In this document: positions 9,850-16,895 of the stretch, piece after piece
How the letters are laid out: every line of letters starts with the position of its first letter
Numbering within the stretch: position 1 is the first letter of the stretch
Program-made: the position numbers and the translations under genes
Source: Streptomyces sp. SM11
Lineage (GTDB): Bacteria > Actinomycetota > Actinomycetes > Streptomycetales > Streptomycetaceae
Length of the DNA: 42,600 nt
Assembly (NCBI RefSeq): GCF_002910905.1
Contig: NZ_NEUE01000142.1
Location: 1 to 42,600, forward strand
Direction: 5' to 3'
Notes under the pieces: generated by a model
Told to the model about the DNA's origin: nothing
Databases searched by the model: none
The model's input: only the letters and a program-made list of their open reading frames with translations

Positions 9850-9884
9850 GTGAAAATCTATTCACATCCTGCTGCTCTGAATAG
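9850..9884. promoter_or_regulatory. Operator overlapping the hutU promoter
   Basis: CTATTCA (9858-9864) and TGAATAG (9878-9884) form a perfect inverted pair, two helical turns apart centre to centre. The proximal site is also part of GTGAA-N6-TTCAC (9850-9865). One arm lies in the -35/-10 spacer and the other at the expected transcription start, which is the right place for a repressor. The same CTATTCA occurs upstream of the RpiR regulator gene at 13957. Confidence 0.6.
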
Positions 9885-9894
9885 TCGTAGTCAA
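9866..9894 (-). promoter_or_regulatory. hutU promoter
   Basis: On the minus strand, TTGACT (9894-9889) and CAGGAT (9871-9866) are separated by exactly 17 bases, a very good fit to a housekeeping (HrdB-type) promoter. Transcription would start about 37 bases before the hutU ATG. Confidence 0.7.
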
Positions 9895-10133
9895 CAGAGC
9901 CGGTCCGCGCCGCGGCGGGAACCGGCCGTCCCTGACCACGAGGAGGCGGGCCCGCAGGCACCGGTGAACAGGGCCGGGAGGACCGGAACCCTGGCGCGGC
10001 CTCGAAATCCAGCCACTCCTTTACACCTCAGAACGCATGTACCAAAGGAAAATGCCAGAACCTCCACCTGCCGTAAGCACGTTGCGTAGCCTCTGCGTTA
10101 CAGCCGTACGCCACGTCGGGAGGGGAAATCCGC

Positions 10134-10541
10134 GTGCCCGGAATCGACGAGTGCCTGCTCGAAGTCATGAGGCTGCCCGGTGCCCGGGGCGCCTCGGTGG
10201 TCGACTGGACGAGCGGTCTCGCCCTCGGCACCATCGGGGAATCCCCCAACGGCGACCACGAGGCGACCGCCGCCGAGACGGCGGAGGTCGCCCGGATGAC
10301 CGCCGAACAGCCGGCCTTCACCCACCTCGCCGCGGAAGGCGACCGGCCCACCGACCCGCCGAGCACCCCCGTCGAGGACGTCATCGTCACCACCCGCGAC
10401 GGGTACCACATGCTCCGGTTCGTCGAGACGGCTTTCGACAGCAGCGTCTTCCTGCATCTGTGGCTGGACCGCTCCGAGGGCAATCTCGCGCTCGCCCGGA
10501 TGCGGCTCGGCGAGCTGGCCGAGCGGCTGGTGCTGGCATGA
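10134..10541 (+). CDS. Roadblock/LC7-type protein A
   Basis: The product has 135 residues in a single roadblock-like domain. Proteins of this fold dimerise and usually act as regulators of small Ras-like GTPases (MglB, CvnB). Visible are VVDWTSGLALGTIG near the start, a central acidic variable part, and a C-terminal block EDVIVTTRDGYHMLRF followed by a helix rich in Leu/Arg. It is a paralogue of protein C at 11962, which shares TSG-ALGT and the E-D-I/V-T-YH-R pattern. The GTG start has GGGAGGGG eight bases upstream. Its stop overlaps the start of the PATAN gene (ATGA), so the two are coupled. No GTPase gene is nearby. Confidence 0.85.
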   Translation: MPGIDECLLEVMRLPGARGASVVDWTSGLALGTIGESPNGDHEATAAETAEVARMTAEQPAFTHLAAEGDRPTDPPSTPVEDVIVTTRDGYHMLRFVETAFDSSVFLHLWLDRSEGNLALARMRLGELAERLVLA

Positions 10542-11347
10542 GCGCGATAGCCGCCGCCCCCGACGCCCCCGGGACCGACCGGCTCCCGGTGCTCTCCCCG
10601 ATGCTCCAGCGGCTCGCCGCCGAGCGGGCCACCGGCGCCCTGATGCGCGACCGCGGCACGCTCTACCTCGCCGACGGCCAGGTGGTGCACGCCGAAAGCC
10701 CCGCCACCCCCGGCATCGACGTCCTGCTCACCACCGGCGGGACCCTGCGGCACGAGGGCTGGTGGGACGCCGTGGCACAGGCGGGGGCCCATCGCCGGGT
10801 CGGCCGCTATCTCGTGGACAGCGGTCATGTGCCGGGCGGTGCATTGGAGTTGTGCCATCTGGGTGCGCTGTACGACGCCGCGTTCTTCGCACTCGCCCCG
10901 ACCGGGACGCCCGCCCGCTTCCGTTACGGGGTGGCTCACTGGATCGGTCCGGTGCGGCCCGTCCCGGTGGCCGCCGTGGAGCGCGAGACGCTGCGCAGAC
11001 GGGAGTTCCTGGACCGGATCTGGCCCGACCCCGCCTGCGACGGCGCCCCGCTGCGGCGGACGGCGGCGCACCCGGCCGACGCCCCGGTCCCGGCCCGGCA
11101 GCGCCGGCTCCTGGAGCTGGCCGACGGAGTCCGCACGGCCTCGGACATCGCGCGGACGCTGGGCCGTTCGGCGTTCCACATCCTGGTCGACCTGCGACGG
11201 CTGGCGGCGGCCGGCCTGGTGGAGGCGGTCCGCGCCCAGCCCCGGCCGGCCGCGTCCCCACCCGGCCGGATCACGCTCCCCGAGGTGACGGCCGACCCTG
11301 ATATCGCCCTGTTGCGCCGGCTCCGAGACGCATTGGAGGCCCTGTGA
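10538..11347 (+). CDS. PATAN (DUF4388)-winged-helix protein
   Basis: The product has 269 residues. Residues about 20-135 match the PATAN/DUF4388 pattern: a strand pair with TGAL-RDRGTLYLADGQVVHAE, then a helical half with GHVPGGALELCHLGALYDAAFFAL. Residues about 186-231 look like a winged helix (LLELADGVRTASDIARTLGR, then a wing-side helix ending AAGLVEAV). PATAN proteins are known as scaffolds or regulators linked to GTPase and chemotaxis-like systems. Here the gene sits between roadblock genes, overlapping the first by four bases and ending next to the second. Binding to roadblock proteins is inferred from position. Confidence 0.75.
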   Translation: MSAIAAAPDAPGTDRLPVLSPMLQRLAAERATGALMRDRGTLYLADGQVVHAESPATPGIDVLLTTGGTLRHEGWWDAVAQAGAHRRVGRYLVDSGHVPGGALELCHLGALYDAAFFALAPTGTPARFRYGVAHWIGPVRPVPVAAVERETLRRREFLDRIWPDPACDGAPLRRTAAHPADAPVPARQRRLLELADGVRTASDIARTLGRSAFHILVDLRRLAAAGLVEAVRAQPRPAASPPGRITLPEVTADPDIALLRRLRDALEAL

Positions 11348-11385
11348 TACGCGCGCTCAGACAGCGTGCCGGGAGGAGACAGCTG

Positions 11386-11859
11386 ATGGTGCCCGAGGCC
11401 GAAGTGCGTGAAGTCCTCGACGAGCTCCAGCGGTTACGGGCCCGGGTCCCGCTGCTCTCCGGGGCGCTGGCCGCCTCCACCGACGGACTGGTCCTGGCCC
11501 ACGACACCCCGGGCGTCGAGGCGGAGGGCGTCGCCGCCCTCACCGCCGCCGCCCTCGGCGTCTCCGTCCGGATGACCGACGCCACCGGCCGGGGCGGCTT
11601 CCGCGAACTGCTGGTCCGCGGCGACAGCGGCTACATCGCCACCTACGCCGCGGGCTCCTCCGCCGTCCTGACCCTGCTGGCCGAGGACCGCATCAACGTC
11701 GGCCGGCTCCATCTTGAGGGCCGCCGCGCGGGCGCCCGTATCGGCGAACTCGTCGACGCCACGCTGGAACGCCCCGAGCGCCCCGCCACCGCCACCCGCG
11801 CCGCACCCCCGCGCCCCACCGCCGCGCCCGGCCGCACCCTGCCGCAACGCCCCACGTAG
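11386..11859 (+). CDS. Roadblock/LC7-type protein B
   Basis: The product has 157 residues from the ATG at 11386, where GGGAGGAG lies seven bases upstream. A GTG at 11344 overlapping the previous stop (GTGA) is an alternative start and would add a basic 14-residue stretch. The domain (about 1-115) has LLSGALAASTDGLVLAHDTPG and a run of strands and helices like CvnB, the roadblock protein of the Streptomyces conservons. The C-terminal 35 residues are Pro/Ala/Arg-rich and probably disordered. It differs from A and C, so the cluster holds two roadblock types. Neither a CvnA kinase, CvnC (DUF742) nor CvnD GTPase is adjacent. Confidence 0.85.
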   Translation: MVPEAEVREVLDELQRLRARVPLLSGALAASTDGLVLAHDTPGVEAEGVAALTAAALGVSVRMTDATGRGGFRELLVRGDSGYIATYAAGSSAVLTLLAEDRINVGRLHLEGRRAGARIGELVDATLERPERPATATRAAPPRPTAAPGRTLPQRPT

Positions 11860-11961
11860 TACGCACCGCTCAGCGGCACTGCCTCCCCCTCCATCCGCAC
11901 CACGGACCGCACAGAACCGGACCCGGTCACCACGACCGGCCAGGAAAGGAAACGAGCCTCC

Positions 11962-12336
11962 ATGGCGAACACCGAAGCGTCACTGAAGGAAGCGATGAGC
12001 TCGATCGAGGGCACCACGGGTGTCGCCCTCGTCGACTACACGAGCGGGATGGCCCTGGGCACGCTCGGCGGCGGCAAGGACTTCAATCTGGAGGTCGCCG
12101 CCGCGGGCAACACCGACGTGGTCCGCGCCAAGCTCCGCACCATGGAGCAGCTGGGCGTCAAGGACGTGATCGAGGACATCCTGATCACGCTCGGCACCCA
12201 GTACCACCTGATCCGGCTGCTCAGGTCCCGCGGCAGCAACGGCCTGTTCCTCTACCTGGTGCTGGACGCGAGCCGGGCGAACCTGGCGATGGCCCGCCAC
12301 CAGCTGAAGAAGATCGAGGCCGACCTGGAGGTCTGA
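11962..12336 (+). CDS. Roadblock/LC7-type protein C
   Basis: The product has 124 residues in a single roadblock-like domain with ALVDYTSGMALGTLGGG near the start and IEDILITLGTQYHLIRLL in the second half. The ending LKKIEADLEV is a likely amphipathic helix. It is a paralogue of protein A. An AGGAAAGGAAACGAG purine-rich region precedes the ATG. The 100-base gap to gene B is a little longer than the other gaps, so it may also have its own promoter. It is the last gene of the cluster; a hairpin follows. Confidence 0.85.
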   Translation: MANTEASLKEAMSSIEGTTGVALVDYTSGMALGTLGGGKDFNLEVAAAGNTDVVRAKLRTMEQLGVKDVIEDILITLGTQYHLIRLLRSRGSNGLFLYLVLDASRANLAMARHQLKKIEADLEV

Positions 12337-12352
12337 GCACCTCCGGAATCCC

Positions 12353-12922
12353 TCACCGGCGGCGACGCCGCGCCCCGCCCGGCGCGGCGTCCCCCGCCTC
12401 CGGACCCGTCGTGCGGTGGGCCTTCACCCGCTTGCCGACCGCGCTCCCGTGTCCGGACCAGTCGGTGCGCACCCAGTACAGGACGTCCTCGTGGCGCTCG
12501 CGCTGTCCGATGCGTACGGCCTTCGCCCAGAGGCCCGCACCCGCCCCCGCGAGCAGCAGCCCGCCCGCACCCGGCAGCGCGAACGAGGACGCCACCGCGA
12601 CGACGAACGCCCCCAGCAGCCACCACCTGCGCCCGCGCCGCCACGCCCGTACGGTCACGGCCCGGTCCTGGAGGAAGTCGCCCCGCCCGGCGCGGGAGGC
12701 GCCCCGGGCCAGCTCCGCGTACCGCTTCCCGCGCGCCAGTGCCACGACGGCCGCGGTGACGATGAAGAGCACCGCCCCGGCCAGCAGACCGATCCGCCGC
12801 CCGGTCAGCCCCGGGACGAACGCCCCCGCCGCCGCGGCCACCAGACCCGCCCACCACAGCGGCGCCGCCCCGGCCCGTACGGTCACGGCCACTCTCGCCA
12901 GCGACTGTCCTCCGCGCCCCAC
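12353..12922 (-). CDS. Small integral membrane protein
   Basis: The product has 189 residues with about four membrane segments in two pairs (about 20-38 and 43-63, then 97-112 and 114-132), separated by a basic loop. A basic tail rich in Arg follows (residues 145-189). No family is recognised and no catalytic motif is seen. The GTG start has GAGGGG upstream. The gene is convergent with the roadblock cluster; its last codons overlap a hairpin at 12364-12391 that may end both transcripts. Confidence 0.7.
   Translation of the reverse strand: MGRGGQSLARVAVTVRAGAAPLWWAGLVAAAAGAFVPGLTGRRIGLLAGAVLFIVTAAVVALARGKRYAELARGASRAGRGDFLQDRAVTVRAWRRGRRWWLLGAFVVAVASSFALPGAGGLLLAGAGAGLWAKAVRIGQRERHEDVLYWVRTDWSGHGSAVGKRVKAHRTTGPEAGDAAPGGARRRRR
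12364..12391. terminator. Hairpin between convergent genes
   Basis: A perfect 11-bp GC-only stem (GACGCCGCGCC/GGCGCGGCGTC) with a 6-base loop lies 28 bases past the roadblock C stop and inside the last codons of the membrane protein gene. It probably works in both directions. Confidence 0.5.
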
Positions 12923-13062
12923 GTCCGTACCCCTCTCTCCACGCTGCCGCGAATCCGCGCCTGCCGCGCACCACCGATACCGCGGTGCTTCTCGGCGCGG
13001 AGACTAACGGCCGCAGATGAGCGATGCCTGAGAAACCGCGAAACCGCCGGACGGGCTGAGCC

Positions 13063-13908
13063 TCACTCCACGAACAGACCGCGCGCCGCCGCTCGTACGT
13101 CGAACTCCTCCAGCCGCGCCTGGGCGTCGGGAAGTCCGTCGCACATCGCCTCCAGCAGCACCCGGCCGAGCAGCATCGGCGCGCAGACGGTGTCGAAGGA
13201 GAGCCCGGAACCGATCGCCGCCGGGAGCAGCAGATCGCTGTGCTTGGCGACGGGCGCGAAGGCGGAGTCGGCGACCGTCACCACGGTCAGCCCCTGGTCC
13301 CGGGCGTACGCGAGCGCGTCCACGCTCTCCTTGGGGTGGCGCGGCAGCGCGAAGCACATCAGGGCGGTGGCCCCGGCCCGGCGGGCGGAGTCGATCCGGT
13401 CGGGCAGCATGCTGCCGCCCTCGTCCAGCACCCGGACGTCGGGGTGCACCTTGGCGGCGAAGTAGCCGAAGCCGCGCGCCTGCGAGGAGGCGGCGCGCAG
13501 CCCCAGCACCGGCAACGGCCGGGAGCCGGCGAGCAGCCGCCCGGCCCGCTCCACCGGCCCGGGGTCGGCGAGCACGTCACAGAGGTGCTGGAGGTTCTCG
13601 ATCTCGGCGCGGACGGCCTGCTGGTACTCGTTGTACGTCTCCCCCGTGTCCTCCTGCTCCGCGTCGACGGGCGCGACCTCGCGCAGGTGCCTGCGCAGCG
13701 CCGGATAGCCGTCGAAGCCGAGGGCGACGGCGAAGCGGGTGACGGAGGGCTGGCTGACTCCGGCCAGCTCGGCCAGCTCGACGCTGGAGAGGAACGGCGC
13801 GTCGGCGGCCCGGCGGACCATGCAGTGCGCGATGCGCCGCTGGGTGGGTGTGAGCCGGTGGCCCTCGAAGAGCCGCTGCAACCGTGCGGCGGGGCTGCTC
13901 CCACTCAT
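13063..13908 (-). CDS. MurR/RpiR family transcriptional regulator
   Basis: The product has 281 residues. An N-terminal RpiR-type helix-turn-helix (about 15-80) contains LTPTQRRIAHCMV and VELAELAGVSQPSVTRFAVALGF. A SIS sugar-phosphate-type domain (about 125-260) contains PVLGLRAASSQARGFGYFAAKVHPDV, the Gly-rich turn and VTVADSAFAPVAKHSDLLLPAA. These regulators sense small phosphorylated or acidic effectors. The nearest metabolic operon is hut, about 4 kb away, and the CTATTCA half-site upstream of this gene also makes up the hutU operator, so control of histidine use and of its own gene is a reasonable inference. The ATG at 13908 has AAGGGGA upstream. Confidence 0.9.
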   Translation of the reverse strand: MSGSSPAARLQRLFEGHRLTPTQRRIAHCMVRRAADAPFLSSVELAELAGVSQPSVTRFAVALGFDGYPALRRHLREVAPVDAEQEDTGETYNEYQQAVRAEIENLQHLCDVLADPGPVERAGRLLAGSRPLPVLGLRAASSQARGFGYFAAKVHPDVRVLDEGGSMLPDRIDSARRAGATALMCFALPRHPKESVDALAYARDQGLTVVTVADSAFAPVAKHSDLLLPAAIGSGLSFDTVCAPMLLGRVLLEAMCDGLPDAQARLEEFDVRAAARGLFVE

Positions 13909-13956
13909 GCCTGTCCCCTTGCTGGATCCGTCGCACCGCGACCGGCGCCGACCGTT

Positions 13957-13964
13957 CTATTCAG
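13957..13964. promoter_or_regulatory. CTATTCA half-site upstream of the RpiR gene
   Basis: CTATTCAG lies 49 bases before the start codon. A degenerate partner (TGTATGT at 13978) is at nearly the spacing seen in the hutU operator. On the minus strand it overlaps a possible -10 (TGAATA) 18 bases after TGGACA. It is the only other place near either gene where I see this AT-rich word. Confidence 0.45.
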
Positions 13965-13984
13965 CCAGGAAGGTTGCTGTATGT

Positions 13985-14225
13985 CCATATGCAGTGCGGC
14001 GAGAGCGAGGGGGGAGGGGGGAGGGGTGCTCCGGTTCGTGAGCCGAAGCCCAGAAGCCGGGACGATGTGGTTGCAGTCGGGGTTGCGCGTATATCGCCAT
14101 AGCGTCTAGCCGCGCGTGCTCATCCTGGCCGGGGCCACTCGGCCAACAGTGCCCCGGTGGCCCGCCGTCGGCGATGTCTGGCGCACCTCGATGCCCCGGA
14201 CCGCGTTCTGTCGATCACACCAAGG
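13985..14225. other. Intergenic stretch without a recognisable gene
   Basis: Upstream of the RpiR gene there is a G-rich run (14006-14030) and then AT-richer sequence near 14090-14105 (CGTATATCGCC). Short frames are present, but none has a ribosome binding site or Streptomyces-like codon bias. It leads into the hairpin region that borders the toxin scar. Confidence 0.5.
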
Positions 14226-14311
14226 CCCAGGTGCCACTTCTCGACGTGGCACCTGGGCAGGTATGCCGTCCCAGGGTTGACCGGGCCACCCTCGGCCCGG
14301 TCAACCCTGGG
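14226..14311. repeat. Two strong tandem hairpins
   Basis: The first hairpin is CCCAGGTGCCAC/GTGGCACCTGGG (14226-14237 with 14246-14257, loop 8). The second has an 18-bp perfect stem (14270-14287 with 14294-14311, loop 6) containing GGGTTGACCGGGCC. Together they cover 86 bases just outside the immunity/toxin block. They may be terminators or folded ends of a lost mobile element; no U tract follows either. Confidence 0.6.
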
Positions 14312-14329
14312 AGAACGACACCATCGATC

Positions 14330-14362
14330 AAAAGGGCATGCCAGCACGGATGGCACATGCCC
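14330..14362 (-). terminator. Intrinsic terminator of the immunity/toxin operon
   Basis: On the minus strand a hairpin (GGGCATG...CATGCCC with an inner CCA/TGG) begins nine bases after the stop codon of the small Cys-rich gene and is followed by TTTTGAT. It is one of the few hairpins in the window with a U tract. Confidence 0.7.
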
Positions 14363-14370
14363 AACCGTCA

Positions 14371-14655
14371 CTAACGCCATTCCGCTGGAATGCGGGCCAA
14401 TTGCTCGAGGATATCCCAGTCCCGGGGCTTGAAGGAGGGGGAGTGCCACGCTGCACCATTCCCCGCCCAGTAGCCGCGATAGTTCCGGACCCCCATGAGG
14501 CTAGTGTCGGACACATCTGACTCGTTTCCGCAGCACACACAGATGAGCGCTGTGGGCCATCCGTCTTCCCAGAACAGGTCTCCGTCGTCGTGTCCGCACA
14601 CCCGGCAGGCAGATTCTTCGTCCGGGCCGGGGGTAACGAGGCCTTCTGGTGGCAT
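14371..14655 (-). CDS. Small Cys-rich protein, candidate toxin immunity protein
   Basis: The product has 94 residues. Two CxxC pairs (CRVCGHDDGD and CVCCGNES, residues about 17-40) suggest a zinc ribbon. The second half is rich in aromatic residues (NYRGYWAGNGAAWHSPSFKPRDW) and ends in a helix. The ATG at 14655 is chosen because AAAGGCGA lies upstream; an ATG at 14670 has no usable site. It starts 20 bases after the toxin stop codon on the same strand and is followed by a terminator, the usual place for an immunity gene of a polymorphic toxin. Its base composition is clearly less GC-rich than its neighbours. Unlike the toxin gene, it is intact. The immunity role is inferred. Confidence 0.65.
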   Translation of the reverse strand: MPPEGLVTPGPDEESACRVCGHDDGDLFWEDGWPTALICVCCGNESDVSDTSLMGVRNYRGYWAGNGAAWHSPSFKPRDWDILEQLARIPAEWR

Positions 14656-14675
14656 GGAGTCGCCTTTCATCCCTG

Positions 14676-16534
14676 TCAGCGTTCTCGCTGACCTTGCGCC
14701 TTGAGGTAATCCTCAAGCGTAGGCCACCTGTCAGGGTCGAATCCGCGGGGGTTGGTAGGACTCTTAGGAGCCGGCCGATTCATCGCCTTAGGCACGCCAC
14801 CACTGTCATAGGAGACGAGAGTGTTGGACTTCTTCTCATAGACGACGTAGCCATTGAGGTTACCACTCTTGTCGAGACGGTCCCAGACGCGATACCCGGC
14901 CGGAGGCTTGGGAGTATTTGCCGCCTGGCGGTAAAAATGGGCCATTTCCACGTGCTGCTTGGCGTTCTTCAGCTCGGGAAATTCACCGCGGTGGCTCTTA
15001 AAGTGTTCCAGAGCGTTCTTGACGTTAGGGAATTTCTTGCTGCTCGCCCAGATGTGGGCCACGGATCCGCTGGCGCGGAAGCTTTCATGAAAGCTTCCGC
15101 GCCGCGGAACATGTTCTTGCCCCACTTGGCGCCGGTGGCCCCCCAGCCGACGAACGGGATCGCTGAGGCCGCGGAGAGGGAGGCGTTGAGCGCGTCGCCT
15201 TCGAGTCCGTACCATCCCGCGTTTGCCAGGTCGGCGATCTCGCCGACGCCCGGGACGAGCCCGGCAACGTCCAGCACCGTGTGTCCGACGCCGGACAGCA
15301 CGTCCCAGACGCTGATGTCATCGTCGGCCGCCGCATCGGCGAGGGCTTCTTCCATCTCCTGCAGCGCCGCGAGGTTGGTGCGGTTCTCTTCCTTCCGCGC
15401 GACCTCGGCCTCTTCGCGGGTCTTCGTCACCCACGCGGCGAACGCGTCCTTCGCGGCCTTGTCGGCCGCGTCGGAGTCCTTACCGGCCGCGATCGCGGAC
15501 TGCTTGGTCTCATTGGCGTACGACCAGGCCAGGTCGGCCGAACCGCGCGCGGCGGTCGCGGACGACTCCGCAAGGGCCGCGGAGTGGCCGGCCTCGCGAG
15601 CGGACTGTCGGGCCTGTGCCTCGGCCTCGGTAGCCTTCTTCGCCGACTCGGCCGCGCGGTTGGCGGACTCGGTGGCCTGGCCGACCCGGCCGCCTGCTGG
15701 GCGTCCCCCTGGGCCTTGTTCTTCGAGGCCTCGGCCTGCTTGCGGTGGTTGTCGGCCTCAGCCTTGCGGGCCAGGTTCCTGGCCTCCTGGACGGCCCGGG
15801 AGGCCTCCTTGGCCTGGCGCTCGGCGCGAGCAGCGGCGTTCCGGGCCGTCTGAGAGTGCACACCGGCCTGATCTGCGAAGTTGCTGGCGCTCCTGGCAGA
15901 GCTCGCCGCACTCTGCGCGTCTGCGCCGGCCTTGGTTGCGGAGTCGGCGGCGTCGCCGGCGCGATCCGCGGCGATGCTGGCCTGGTTGGACGCCTCGGCC
16001 GCCTTGTCGGCCCCCTCGGCCGCGGCGCGCGCATTCTCCGCAGCGGTACGTGCCTTGGAGGCGTCGCCCACATTGACCGCGGCAGAGGCCGCCGCACCAC
16101 GTGCGGCGGAGGCGGCGTTGGCGGCGCCCGCAGCTGCCGAAGCAGCCTGGGCCGCGGCGTTGGCGGCGATGCGGGCGGAGTTGTTGGCGGCCCGTGCGGC
16201 GCTGATGGCCTGCTGGGCCGCGGAGACTGCCTGGTCGGCGGCCTTGGTCTCCACCAGGGCCTGACGTCAGGCCTCGACGGCCTGCGCGGAGAGCTAGGCG
16301 ATCGTGGCGTGTTCCCGGTCCCGGTCGCTGGATGTGCTGGCCCACTTCCAGAAACTCCCGGACGTCGGCCGCGCTGCCGTTCATGACGATCTTGCCCGCG
16401 GCCCGTATGTTCGGCCCGCCGGTGCTCAGGATCTGAGCCAGTTGCAGCCGTACGTCATCCTCGCGCGCCGTGTGCTGCCCCTTGTTGAGGAACGCCTGGA
16501 CGTGTGAGACCGCCGACCACCCGGTGTCGGCGAA
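14676..16534 (-). pseudogene. Broken polymorphic toxin gene (ALF-repeat/coiled-coil/pretoxin)
   Basis: Reading minus-strand from 16534, pieces of one protein appear in different frames. First comes an ALF-type helical repeat unit (FADTGWSAVSHVQAFLNKG ... GGPNIRAAGKIVMNGSAADVREFLEVGQH). A frameshift near 16330 and two in-frame stops (near 16298 TAG and 16270 TGA) follow. Next is a long Ala-rich coiled coil (16255-15690), then a second frameshift near 15690 and more coiled coil. A hydrophobic pretoxin part follows (VPGVGEIADLANAGWYGLEGD ... PFVGWGATGAKWGKN). A third frameshift lies at a perfect 32-bp palindrome (15072-15103). The last piece is about 125 residues (VAHIWASSKKFPNVKNALEHF ... EDYLKAQGQRER), the likely toxin domain, of no family I recognise. 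The secreted N-terminal part is missing. At least five lesions make it inactive. Confidence 0.75.
15072..15103. repeat. Perfect 32-bp palindrome at the pretoxin/toxin junction
   Basis: Both strands read the same over all 32 bases (core GGAAGCTTTCATGAAAGCTTCC). It lies where the reading frame shifts between the pretoxin part and the toxin domain. Confidence 0.9.
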
Positions 16535-16535
16535 G

Positions 16536-16655
16536 CTGACCACTGACGCCGGCGACTCCGAGACCGTCAACGTCGACAAGGGCGACTTCCAGACCGTCGG
16601 CCAGGGGCTCGGCAAGCCGATGACGACCTTGGTCGAGCTGCGCGTCACCGGCTGA
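16536..16655 (+). pseudogene. C-terminal remnant of a plus-strand gene
   Basis: From about 16536 the plus strand reads LTTDAGDSETVNVDKGDF, then QTVGQGLGKPMTTLVELRVTG and a stop. Codons end in G or C as in real Streptomyces genes, and the sequence looks like the last strands of a beta-rich domain. No start or upstream part exists: immediately to the left the minus strand codes the toxin remnant. The two coding remnants meet tail to head at about 16535, which points to a deletion or recombination joint. The family is not recognised. Confidence 0.4.
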
Positions 16656-16895
16656 CCTTCGGCCGCCGGGCCGGTGGACCTTCCGCGGATCGGGCGGTGT
16701 CTGCGCCACACGCCGCCAGGGCCGTCCCGATGCTGACGGCGCACCCCTTGTGCCGACGCCTCCGCCGTTCCACGCCACGGGCGACGCGACGGTTCCCGGC
16801 CGTAGAGCTGAGCGCGCCTCAGAGGGGGGTTAGCCCCACGAAATTCGGGGCTAGCCCCCCTGTCACCGCGCCTCGGCCTCCGTACCGTGGTCGGT
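16656..16895. other. Intergenic debris with hairpin
   Basis: No credible gene is present between the plus-strand remnant and the truncated gene at 16896. The only structure I see is the strong hairpin at 16824-16860. Confidence 0.5.
16824..16860. repeat. 14-bp stem inverted repeat
   Basis: GGGGGGTTAGCCCC and GGGGCTAGCCCCCC pair over 14 positions (one G-T) around a 9-base loop. It lies 36 bases before the ATG at 16896 and could be an operator or a terminator of something now lost. Confidence 0.6.

Noticed and set aside
11344..11385. GTG start of roadblock protein B overlapping the PATAN stop codon
   Set aside because: It would add a basic stretch not expected for the fold, while a strong GGGAGGAG precedes the ATG at 11386; kept as an alternative.
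14006..14030. G-rich run possibly forming a quadruplex
   Set aside because: It is upstream of the RpiR regulator but outside the likely promoter; G runs of this sort are frequent in such genomes and nothing else marks it.
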